Source: Comamonadaceae bacterium (GTDB lineage: Bacteria > Pseudomonadota > Gammaproteobacteria > Burkholderiales > Burkholderiaceae_C). From it: 5,336 bases of DNA. Shown one piece after another: positions 1-5,336 of this stretch. The stretch's first letter is position 1; every line of letters starts with the position of its first letter. The notes below the pieces were generated by a model, which had not been told where the DNA came from, searched no databases, and worked only from the letters and a program-made list of their open reading frames with translations. Position numbers and translations under genes: made by a program. The stretch is taken from positions 1-5,336 of the forward strand of contig JAIXYA010000259.1 in assembly GCA_027490485.1 (NCBI GenBank). Reading direction: 5' to 3'.

Positions 1-1109
1 CCTGTCCGTGTGCTTTGACCTTGGCCACCCCTGCGGCCATGTTGTCGGCGGCAGGCACTTTGGCCAGACAAGGCGTGTTGTTGCGCGATGTTCAAACACT
101 GGAGACCTTGGCGCAGGTCGACACCGTGGTGTTTGACAAAACCGGCACCTTGACCAGTGACCGCCTTGAGTTGCAAGCCTTGTACACCGCTGAAGGTGTG
201 ATGAGTTCTAACGATCTGGGTAGCACCGCTAGTCGCCACCTTGTAGCCTTGGCAGCCAGCATGGCACAACATTCTTGGCACCCTTATTCACGCGCCGTGG
301 TTCAGCTGCTCAAAGACACGCCTTTTGTGCAGGGGCTGAGCGGTGTGAAAGAGACCATGGGGCAGGGCTTGTCTGCCAATTGGCTCAATACCGATGACCA
401 ACAACAAGCCCAGTCCTTGCGCTTGGGTTCACTTGTCTTTTGTCAAAGCTGGTCTGACCAATGCAATGTTCCCCCCTTGGCCGTACAAAACGCCCAAGTG
501 CATTTGTGCAGCAACCAAGGCTGGTTAGCTTCTTTTGCTTTTCGCGAGGAACTGCGCCCTGAGGCTTTAGAAACCATACAAGCTTTGCAAGCACAAGGAT
601 TGGAAGTTTTTTTGATGTCTGGCGACAAAGTCACCGCTGTCAAAGCCATCGCCCAACGTTTGCAATTGCCTGAAGGTCACTTCATGGCGCAATGCCAGCC
701 CCAAGAAAAACTCCACCGCGTCAAGGCTTTGCAGGCATTGGGTCGGCGTGTCGCCATGGTGGGCGATGGCTTCAACGATATGCCGGTGCTTGCAGGTGCG
801 CATGTGTCTTTCGCATTTGGCGATGCGGTGCCTTTGGCCCGTGCCCGCTCCGATGTCGTCGTGCAAGGGCAGCACTTACTAGCTATTGCCCAAACCCTTG
901 CATTGGCCAAACGTACCCGTACCGTGGTGATGCACAACTTGGTTTGGGCCGGTCTTTACAACGCGGTGTGCGTGCCTCTGGCCTTCATGGGTTACTTGCC
1001 GCCTTGGCTTGCCGGCTTAGGCATGGCACTCAGTTCGGTGGTGGTGGTGGCGTATTCGCTGCAACTGGCCCAACCTTTGCGCTGGTCCGTGAAGACCGCG
1101 AGAGTTTGA
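1..1109 (+). CDS. ccoI: CcoI (FixI-type) copper-translocating P1B-type ATPase, 3' part, 5' truncated by window edge
   Basis: This is the C-terminal 368 residues of a P1B-type heavy-metal ATPase; full codons start at base 3. Counting the first visible Cys as residue 1, the window opens on the CPC metal-binding motif of the sixth membrane helix. The phosphorylation motif DKTGT follows at 45-49 (Asp at bases 135-137), then the nucleotide-domain His-Pro at 93-94 (context SWHP), SGD at 206-208 and the hinge motif GDGFND at 254-259. The last two helices carry Asn312 and Tyr319-Asn320, then Met341 with Ser344-Ser345, which is the Cu(I) P1B-1 signature. CcoI proteins supply copper for the CuB site of cbb3 oxidase. 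The identification as CcoI rather than a general copper exporter rests on the adjacent ccoS and ccoNOQP. The missing N-terminus would hold the metal-binding domain and five helices. The TTG at base 15 is an internal leucine codon, not a start. The stop is one base before ccoS. Confidence 0.95.
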   Translation, partial: CPCALTLATPAAMLSAAGTLARQGVLLRDVQTLETLAQVDTVVFDKTGTLTSDRLELQALYTAEGVMSSNDLGSTASRHLVALAASMAQHSWHPYSRAVVQLLKDTPFVQGLSGVKETMGQGLSANWLNTDDQQQAQSLRLGSLVFCQSWSDQCNVPPLAVQNAQVHLCSNQGWLASFAFREELRPEALETIQALQAQGLEVFLMSGDKVTAVKAIAQRLQLPEGHFMAQCQPQEKLHRVKALQALGRRVAMVGDGFNDMPVLAGAHVSFAFGDAVPLARARSDVVVQGQHLLAIAQTLALAKRTRTVVMHNLVWAGLYNAVCVPLAFMGYLPPWLAGLGMALSSVVVVAYSLQLAQPLRWSVKTARV

Positions 1110-1110
1110 G

Positions 1111-1248
1111 ATGGAAATTTTGTTTTTACTCATCCCTTTGTCCGTTGTTTTGGTGTTGCTGATTTTGATTGGCCTGTGGTGGGCCATCGACAAAGGACAG
1201 TTTGAGCAACTTGAGGGTGAGGGTGAACGCATCCTGCGCCATGAATGA
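1111..1248 (+). CDS. ccoS: CcoS (FixS) cbb3 oxidase maturation protein, 45 aa
   Basis: This small single-pass membrane protein starts MEILFLLIPLSVV and ends GERILRHE. A hydrophobic helix spans about residues 3-25 and ends in the Trp-Trp-Ala typical of CcoS, followed by the family pattern GQFEQLEG and then an Arg-Ile-Leu near the C-terminus. Length is normal for the family, which runs from about 45 to 60 residues. In Rhodobacter, CcoS is required for the CcoN subunit to receive its haem and copper cofactors; the molecular action is not settled. The ATG lies one base after the ccoI stop, with a weak Shine-Dalgarno-like GAGAG at 1100-1104 inside the end of ccoI, so translation is probably coupled to ccoI. 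The position between ccoI and ccoN supports the call. Confidence 0.93.
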   Translation: MEILFLLIPLSVVLVLLILIGLWWAIDKGQFEQLEGEGERILRHE

Positions 1249-1258
1249 ATTGAAAGCA

Positions 1259-1264
1259 GAAAGG
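1259..1264 (+). promoter_or_regulatory. Ribosome binding site of ccoN
   Basis: GAAAGG sits six bases ahead of the ATG at 1271 in the 22-base ccoS-ccoN gap, the largest gap in the window. It supports this ATG as the ccoN start. No -35/-10 pair or FNR box fits in the gap, so ccoN has no visible promoter immediately ahead of it. Confidence 0.7.
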
Positions 1265-1270
1265 TAATCC

Positions 1271-2701
1271 ATGAATTCCATCACTGAAAGTACTTACAGC
1301 GATACGGTTGTACGTCAGTTCACCTTGATGACGGTGATCTGGGGTGTGGTTGGCATGTTGGTAGGTTTGATCATTGCTGCCCAACTGGCTTGGCCTGAAT
1401 TGAACTTTGGCATTTCATGGCTGAGTTACGGTCGCCTCAGGCCTTTGCACACCAATGCAGTGATTTTTGCGTTTGGCGGCTGTGCTTTGTTTGCCACCAG
1501 TTACTACGTGGTGCAGCGCACCGGCCAAACCCGCTTGTTTGCACCTAGGTTAGCGGCGTTCACGTTTTGGGGTTGGCAAGCGGTCATCGTTGCAGCGGCC
1601 ATCAGCTTGCCATTGGGTTACACCAGCGGCAAAGAATATGCCGAACTGGAATGGCCAATTGATATTTTGATCACCTTGGTCTGGGTGTCCTACGCCATTG
1701 TTTTTTTTGGCACTATCGTCAAACGCAAAGTCAGCCATATCTACGTGGCCAACTGGTTTTATGGTGCATTTATTCTGACCGTGGCGGTGCTGCATTTGGT
1801 CAACAGCGCAGCGGTGCCTGCAGGTTGGATGAAGTCGTATTCAGCGTATGCGGGTGTGCAAGACGCGATGGTGCAGTGGTGGTACGGCCATAACGCGGTG
1901 GGCTTTTTCCTCACAGCGGGTTTCTTGGGAATGATGTATTACTTCATCCCCAAACAAGCCGAACGTCCTGTGTACTCCTACCGCTTGTCGATTGTTCACT
2001 TCTGGGCTTTGATCTTCACCTATATGTGGGCGGGCCCCCATCATTTGCATTACACCGCCTTGCCTGACTGGACGCAGTCATTGGGCATGGTCTTCTCGCT
2101 TATCTTGTTGGCGCCCAGTTGGGGCGGCATGATCAACGGCATCATGACCTTGTCGGGTGCTTGGTACAAATTGCGCGACGACCCCGTGTTGCGCTTCATG
2201 ATCGTGTCCTTGTCTTTTTACGGCATGAGCACCTTCGAAGGTCCCATGATGTCAATCAAGACCGTCAATGCCTTATCGCATTACACCGATTGGACGGTAG
2301 GCCATGTCCACTCGGGTGCCTTGGGTTGGGTGGGCTTGGTGTCCATGGGTGCGGTTTACTTCTTGGTGCCTCGCTTATTCGGCCAGAAAAAAATGCACAG
2401 CGTACCTGCCATTGAACTGCATTTTTGGACAGCCACCATTGGCATTGTTCTGTACATCAGCGCCATGTGGATTGCCGGCGTGATGCAAGGCCTGATGTGG
2501 CGTTCTATCAATGAAGACGGCACTCTGACCTACACCTTTGTGGAAAGTGTCAAAGCCACCTATCCCTACTATGTTGTGCGGGTTGTGGGGGGCGCGTTGT
2601 ATTTCTTTGGAATGCTGGTGATGTTGTGGAACGTGATGATGACTGCGTTAAAAGGCAAGGTCATCGCCATTCCCGTACCAGCTGTTGTAGCTCACGCCTA
2701 A
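1271..2701 (+). CDS. ccoN: CcoN (FixN), catalytic subunit I of cbb3-type cytochrome c oxidase
   Basis: This is the 476-residue haem-copper oxidase subunit that reduces O2 to water at the haem b3/CuB centre and pumps protons in the inner membrane. It is highly hydrophobic, consistent with the 12 helices of the family. The expected ligands are visible: His60 (context RLRPLHTN) and His347 for low-spin haem b, His345 for haem b3 (GHVHSG, 344-349), and His207, His257 and His258 for CuB. Tyr251, the tyrosine that cross-links to a CuB histidine in C-type oxidases, is present in YMWAGPHH. Glu323 in STFEGP and the Lys-Glu-Tyr-Ala-Glu segment at 121-125 are also family-conserved. These positions coincide with the numbering I recall for Pseudomonas stutzeri CcoN, so there are no net indels up to that point. 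Ligand roles are from the family, not shown here. Length is normal and no key residue is missing. It is followed by ccoO after 10 bases. Confidence 0.98.
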   Translation: MNSITESTYSDTVVRQFTLMTVIWGVVGMLVGLIIAAQLAWPELNFGISWLSYGRLRPLHTNAVIFAFGGCALFATSYYVVQRTGQTRLFAPRLAAFTFWGWQAVIVAAAISLPLGYTSGKEYAELEWPIDILITLVWVSYAIVFFGTIVKRKVSHIYVANWFYGAFILTVAVLHLVNSAAVPAGWMKSYSAYAGVQDAMVQWWYGHNAVGFFLTAGFLGMMYYFIPKQAERPVYSYRLSIVHFWALIFTYMWAGPHHLHYTALPDWTQSLGMVFSLILLAPSWGGMINGIMTLSGAWYKLRDDPVLRFMIVSLSFYGMSTFEGPMMSIKTVNALSHYTDWTVGHVHSGALGWVGLVSMGAVYFLVPRLFGQKKMHSVPAIELHFWTATIGIVLYISAMWIAGVMQGLMWRSINEDGTLTYTFVESVKATYPYYVVRVVGGALYFFGMLVMLWNVMMTALKGKVIAIPVPAVVAHA

Positions 2702-2705
2702 GGAG
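2699..2705 (+). promoter_or_regulatory. Fused ccoN stop / ccoO ribosome binding site (TAAGGAG)
   Basis: The ccoN stop TAA (2699-2701) shares bases with a strong Shine-Dalgarno, AAGGAG at 2700-2705, six bases ahead of the ccoO ATG at 2712. This fixes the ccoO start and suggests that ribosomes finishing ccoN can reinitiate on ccoO. Confidence 0.8.
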
Positions 2706-2711
2706 TCAAGC

Positions 2712-3335
2712 ATGTCTGATCAAAAACCCCAAGGCTTTAGCCACGAAAAAATTGAAACCCACAGCTTTTTGATGGTGGTGCTGATTGTGCTGGTCATCGC
2801 ATTTGGTGGCTTGGTGGAAATCGTGCCACTCTTTTTTCAAAGTTCCACCACCCAACCCTTGGAAGGCATCAAACCTTTGCCTGCGTTGGAATTGGCTGGG
2901 CGAGATGTTTATGTGCGTGAGGGTTGCTACAACTGCCACTCGCAAATGATTCGCCCCTTCCGTTCGGAAACCTTGCGCTATGGACACTACTCTGTGGCAG
3001 GTGAATTCGTGTATGACCACCCCTTTCAGTGGGGCAGCAAACGTACAGGCCCCGATTTGCACAGGGTAGGGGGAAAGTACAGCGACGACTGGCACCACAT
3101 TCACTTGGTCAACCCACGTGACTTGGTACCTGAATCGAATATGCCTGCTTACCCTTGGCTCGAAAAAGACATGGTCGACGCAGATGCATTACCTAATCAC
3201 CTGAAAGCTTTGCGCGTGGTGGGTGTGCCTTACACCGATCAAGACATTGCTGGTGCAGCTGAAGCGGTGCGTGGCAAAACCGAGTTGCAAGCCTTGACAG
3301 CTTATTTGCAAGGCCTTGGCCGTGCATTGAAGTAA
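2712..3335 (+). CDS. ccoO: CcoO (FixO), mono-haem membrane cytochrome c subunit II of cbb3 oxidase
   Basis: The 207-residue protein is anchored by one N-terminal helix at about residues 19-42, with the rest on the periplasmic side. The single c-type haem site is C72-Y-N-C75-H76, followed by the family context [10 protein letters not shown]. Met144 in SNMPAYPWL is the likely axial sulfur ligand. In the oxidase it passes electrons from CcoP towards haem b of CcoN. The N-terminal helix is a retained signal anchor, since no signal-peptidase site is evident. The length matches the family (about 200-210 residues) and nothing is missing. The C-terminal helix ([10 protein letters not shown]) resembles the end of CcoP, as expected for the cytochrome c fold. 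The start is set by the strong AAGGAG immediately upstream. ccoQ follows after 9 bases. Confidence 0.98.
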   Translation: MSDQKPQGFSHEKIETHSFLMVVLIVLVIAFGGLVEIVPLFFQSSTTQPLEGIKPLPALELAGRDVYVREGCYNCHSQMIRPFRSETLRYGHYSVAGEFVYDHPFQWGSKRTGPDLHRVGGKYSDDWHHIHLVNPRDLVPESNMPAYPWLEKDMVDADALPNHLKALRVVGVPYTDQDIAGAAEAVRGKTELQALTAYLQGLGRALK

Positions 3336-3338
3336 GGA
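3333..3338 (+). promoter_or_regulatory. Fused ccoO stop / ccoQ ribosome binding site (TAAGGA)
   Basis: The TAA of ccoO (3333-3335) overlaps AAGGA (3334-3338), which lies six bases ahead of the ccoQ ATG at 3345. It supports a real gene at ccoQ despite its 45-codon length. Confidence 0.75.
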
Positions 3339-3344
3339 AAGACG

Positions 3345-3482
3345 ATGGATATCACGTTGTTACGCATTGCCACCACCGTGGTGGGCTTTGTCTGTTTTCT
3401 GGGCATTGTGCTGTGGGTTTGGGACCGTAAAAAAACCAAGCGCTTCGATGAAGCTGCCCAGTTACCTTTTTTGGATGAATAA
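3345..3482 (+). CDS. ccoQ: CcoQ (FixQ), small accessory membrane subunit of cbb3 oxidase, 45 aa
   Basis: This 45-residue protein begins MDITLLRIATTVVGF and has one membrane helix at about residues 8-26 that ends in Leu-Trp-Val-Trp. A basic stretch (RKKTKR, 28-33) follows, and the protein ends in the family's acidic tail FDEAAQLPFLDE. This pattern of one helix, basic cluster, then Phe-Asp-Glu-Ala-Ala is characteristic of CcoQ. In other bacteria it stabilises the association of CcoP with the CcoNO core and is not needed for catalysis. Its place between ccoO and ccoP is the canonical one. The start is supported by AAGGA at 3334-3338, and the gene ends eight bases before ccoP. Confidence 0.94.
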   Translation: MDITLLRIATTVVGFVCFLGIVLWVWDRKKTKRFDEAAQLPFLDE

Positions 3483-3485
3483 GGA
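3480..3485 (+). promoter_or_regulatory. Fused ccoQ stop / ccoP ribosome binding site (TAAGGA)
   Basis: The TAA of ccoQ (3480-3482) overlaps AAGGA (3481-3485), five bases ahead of the ccoP ATG at 3491. It is the third successive junction in the cluster built this way. Confidence 0.75.
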
Positions 3486-3490
3486 TTGCC

Positions 3491-4411
3491 ATGAGTGACT
3501 TCACAGGATCATTTTGGTCGAGCTATATCGCCGTTATCAGCTTGGTTGGCATTCTGGCGTGTTTGTTGTTGTTATGGGTCACAGCACGCAAGAAAAGCAG
3601 TGCATACGCTGACAACACCACAGGCCATGTTTGGGACGAGGATTTGCGTGAAATGAACAATCCCTTGCCCATGTGGTGGGTGGGTATGTTTGTCATCACC
3701 ATTATTTTTGGGTTGAGCTATTTGTGGCTTTACCCAGGACTTGGAGCCTACAAGGGCAGCTTGGGGTGGTCTTCTAAAGCAGAGTACGACACCGAGATTG
3801 CACAAACCAACGCACAACTGGCTTCTCTGTATCAGCGTTTTGATGCCATGCCTACTGAAGAATTGGCTTTCAATGATGAAGGCCATGCCATCGGAGAGCA
3901 TTTGTTCATGAACAACTGCGCACAGTGCCATGGCTCAGATGGACGTGGTTCCAAAGGCTTTCCCAATCTGACCGATGGCGATTGGTTGTACGGCGGCACG
4001 CCAGAAAAAATCAAGGAGAGCATCACCTTGGGTCGTTTAGGTCAGATGCCGCCCTTGGCCGCGGCGGTGGGCAAGGCTGAGGACATTCAAAATCTTGCCC
4101 ACTATGTGTTGAGTCTGTCTGGAAGTCCGCACGATTCCTTGAAAGCTGGGTTGGGCAAACCCAAGTTTGGCGTATGTGCCTCTTGTCACGGCATCGACGG
4201 CAAAGGCAACCAAACCATGGGCGCACCTAACTTGACAGATAAAACCTGGCTGCATGGTTGGGGTGAGGCTGCGATTGTGTCAATGGTTCAAAACGGCAAA
4301 GTCAACCAAATGCCCGCCCAGAATGACCGTCTGACATCCTCACAAATTCATGCGCTGACAGCTTACGTCTGGTCGCTCTCTCACCATCAAAATGCCACAA
4401 GCAAGCCCTGA
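3491..4411 (+). CDS. ccoP: CcoP (FixP), di-haem membrane cytochrome c subunit III of cbb3 oxidase
   Basis: The 306-residue subunit takes electrons from donor cytochromes c and hands them to CcoO. The N-terminal part has two hydrophobic segments, about 13-31 and 60-81. They are separated by the family pattern GHVWDEDLREMNNPLPMWW and followed by YPGLGAYKG. Two cytochrome c domains follow. The first has C143-A-Q-C146-H147 with probable axial Met186 (QMPP). The second has C229-A-S-C232-H233 with probable axial Met274 (QMPA). The two domains share the segment PNLTD-x-x-WL, at 158-166 and 246-254, which reflects an internal domain duplication. The length is normal and both haem sites are intact. 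The last 20 bases overlap the start of ccoG in another frame. Confidence 0.98.
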   Translation: MSDFTGSFWSSYIAVISLVGILACLLLLWVTARKKSSAYADNTTGHVWDEDLREMNNPLPMWWVGMFVITIIFGLSYLWLYPGLGAYKGSLGWSSKAEYDTEIAQTNAQLASLYQRFDAMPTEELAFNDEGHAIGEHLFMNNCAQCHGSDGRGSKGFPNLTDGDWLYGGTPEKIKESITLGRLGQMPPLAAAVGKAEDIQNLAHYVLSLSGSPHDSLKAGLGKPKFGVCASCHGIDGKGNQTMGAPNLTDKTWLHGWGEAAIVSMVQNGKVNQMPAQNDRLTSSQIHALTAYVWSLSHHQNATSKP

Positions 4412-5336
4412 ATTTTTATACGCATCAACGCCCAAGATATACCCGCGCTCTGTACACGGGGTGTTCGCCTATTGGCGATGGGCGGGTGTTTTTTTCACAC
4501 AGCTGATCTTTTATGGTTTGCCTTGGTTGGAATGGGGGCAACGCCAAGCCGTACTGTTTGACTTGCAAACCAGACGCTTTTATGTGTTTGGTTTGGTGCT
4601 GTATCCCCAAGACTTTATTTACCTGACAGGTATGCTGATCGTGGCGGCGTTGTCGCTCTTCTTGTTCACAGCGGTAGCAGGTCGATTGTGGTGTGGCTAC
4701 GCCTGTCCGCAAACGGTGTACAGCGAAATATTCATGTGGATAGAGCGCAAAGTCGAAGGCGATCGTGGTGCCCGTATGCACTTGGATGACAGCCAATTTT
4801 CACTTGAGAAGTTGGTCAAGAAAACCTATAAACATGTCCTTTGGTTGAGCCTGTCCATTTGGACGGGATTCACCTTCGTGGGGTATTTCACCCCCATCCA
4901 TAGCCTAGGCATGGAGTTCTTACAGACACGCATGGGTTCGTGGGAAGTCTTTTGGGTGTTCTTTTATGGTTTTGCCACCTATGGCAATGCGGGGTTCATG
5001 CGTGAGCAGGTCTGCAAATACATGTGTCCCTATGCACGTTTTCAAAGCGCCATGTTTGACCATGACACCTTGATCGTCACCTATGACAACGAACGGGGTG
5101 AACCTCGCGGCGCTCGCTCGCGGCAAGTCGTACCGATCGAGTCGGGGCTGGGTTCGTGTGTGGATTGCAGCTTGTGTGTGCAAGTGTGTCCCACGGGTAT
5201 CGATATACGCCAAGGTTTGCAATACGAATGCATTGGCTGTGGTGCGTGTGCCGATGTCTGTGATGGCGTGATGGACAAAATGGGCTACGACAAAGGTTTG
5301 GTGCGTTACACCACCCAAAATGCCTTGATTAACCAC
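4392..5336 (+). CDS. ccoG: CcoG (RdxA/FixG) 4Fe-4S cupric reductase for cbb3 assembly, 3' truncated by window edge
   Basis: The first 315 codons are open to the right edge without a stop or frameshift; complete CcoG proteins are about 460-480 residues. The N-terminus (MPQASPEFLY, then KIYPRSVHG at 15-23) leads to hydrophobic segments near 28-46, 74-96, 150-168 and 185-200. Two CxxxCP motifs are visible, C101/C105 and C208/C212. Two ferredoxin-type cluster motifs follow: C256, C259, C262, C266-Pro and C280, C283, C286, C290-Asp. Rhodobacter CcoG reduces Cu(II) to Cu(I) for CuB insertion; the same role here is inferred from homology and context. The C-terminal immunoglobulin-like FixG domain lies beyond the window. 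ATG 4392 is the only canonical start between the in-frame stop at 4356-4358 and the conserved core. It overlaps ccoP by 20 bases and has no clear Shine-Dalgarno, so it probably depends on translation of ccoP. Confidence 0.95.
   Translation, partial: MPQASPEFLYASTPKIYPRSVHGVFAYWRWAGVFFTQLIFYGLPWLEWGQRQAVLFDLQTRRFYVFGLVLYPQDFIYLTGMLIVAALSLFLFTAVAGRLWCGYACPQTVYSEIFMWIERKVEGDRGARMHLDDSQFSLEKLVKKTYKHVLWLSLSIWTGFTFVGYFTPIHSLGMEFLQTRMGSWEVFWVFFYGFATYGNAGFMREQVCKYMCPYARFQSAMFDHDTLIVTYDNERGEPRGARSRQVVPIESGLGSCVDCSLCVQVCPTGIDIRQGLQYECIGCGACADVCDGVMDKMGYDKGLVRYTTQNALINH
4415..4428 (+). promoter_or_regulatory. FNR/Anr-like box with one mismatch at the ccoP-ccoG junction (weak)
   Basis: TTTATACGCATCAA matches the FNR consensus TTGAT-N4-ATCAA at 9 of 10 defined bases. 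It lies four bases after the ccoP stop and inside codons 8-13 of ccoG, where the protein is not strongly conserved. cbb3 genes are classic FNR/Anr/FixK targets, so a site is plausible. However, there is no convincing -10 element or downstream start codon, and a single mismatched site can occur by chance. Confidence 0.2.

Noticed and set aside
15..17. TTG as a possible start of a 364-residue protein
   Set aside because: The frame continues upstream as Cys-Pro-Cys-Ala, completing the CPC motif of a P1B ATPase. The gene is cut by the window edge and this TTG is an internal leucine.
692..1162. Plus-strand open frame of 156 codons over the end of ccoI and ccoS
   Set aside because: It lies in another frame of two genes with clear family motifs. 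Its translation is rich in Arg, Cys and Gly without any recognisable domain, so it is a shadow.
1698..1706. Run of eight T bases in ccoN, with seven-T runs in ccoI (near 606) and ccoG (4489), considered as slippage or programmed frameshift sites
   Set aside because: Each run is read through in frame as Val-Phe-Phe or Val-Phe-Leu in intact family-length proteins, and no overlapping frame continues usefully after slippage.
2246..2259. FNR-like sequence ATGAT-GTCA-ATCAA (9 of 10 defined bases) inside ccoN
   Set aside because: It encodes the strongly conserved Met-Met-Ser-Ile-Lys segment of CcoN and lies deep inside the gene, far from any start codon. The match is best explained by protein constraint plus chance.
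2706..3104. Minus-strand open frame of 132 codons opposite ccoO
   Set aside because: It is fully antisense to the conserved haem-binding part of ccoO, has no Shine-Dalgarno of note and resembles no family I know.
3295..4365. Ten-base direct repeat TGACAGCTTA near the ends of ccoO (3295) and ccoP (4356)
   Set aside because: Both copies encode the Leu-Thr-Ala-Tyr of the C-terminal cytochrome c helix. Shared protein fold explains them; they are not a mobile-element or recombination repeat.
4920..5336. Minus-strand open frame of 138 codons at the right edge, and another at 4425-4796
   Set aside because: Both are antisense to ccoG, whose plus-strand frame has all expected cysteine motifs. The His- and Thr-rich translations are typical of reverse-strand shadows.
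1..5336. Search for tRNA or rRNA genes, CRISPR arrays, insertion sequences, attachment sites and riboswitches
   Set aside because: Coding sequence fills the window except for 50 bases spread over five short gaps, and I saw no repeat array, inverted terminal repeats or tRNA-like cloverleaf.

Overview
The window is a dense, single-strand cluster for the cbb3-type cytochrome c oxidase, the high-oxygen-affinity terminal oxidase of micro-oxic respiration. All genes are on the + strand. In order they are the 3' part of ccoI (copper P-type ATPase, cut by the left edge inside its CPC motif), ccoS (1111-1248), ccoN (1271-2701), ccoO (2712-3335), ccoQ (3345-3482), ccoP (3491-4411) and the 5' two thirds of ccoG (4392 to the right edge). 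The five middle genes are complete and no reading frame is broken. ccoS and ccoQ encode only 45 residues each and are easily missed.

The organism is most likely a betaproteobacterium of the order Burkholderiales. That rests on gene order (ccoI-ccoS directly ahead of ccoNOQP-ccoG), on protein sequences that look like that group from memory, and on moderate GC with strong use of TTG for leucine. A Comamonadaceae-like freshwater lineage would fit, but this is inference; no database search was possible.

The genes work together as follows. CcoN (haem b / haem b3-CuB catalytic subunit), CcoO (mono-haem cytochrome c) and CcoP (di-haem cytochrome c) form the electron path from soluble or membrane cytochrome c to oxygen. 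CcoQ is the small accessory membrane subunit. CcoI, CcoS and CcoG serve assembly: in studied species CcoI moves Cu(I) across the membrane for the CuB site, CcoG is a 4Fe-4S protein that reduces Cu(II) to Cu(I), and CcoS is needed for cofactor-complete CcoN. ccoH, the usual last member of this set, would be expected downstream of the right edge.

The layout is very tight: gaps of 1, 22, 10, 9 and 8 bases, then a 20-base overlap of ccoP and ccoG. There is no gene-free stretch and no obvious promoter or intrinsic terminator between genes, so an operon with its promoter upstream of the window is the simplest reading. Three successive junctions (N/O, O/Q, Q/P) share a fused stop/Shine-Dalgarno sequence TAAGGA, whereas ccoG starts inside ccoP without a visible Shine-Dalgarno. 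Every strongly supported element belongs to a well-known system; I found no undescribed system here. The second-look items are regulatory: an FNR-like near-match and a hairpin/T-tract at the ccoP-ccoG junction.
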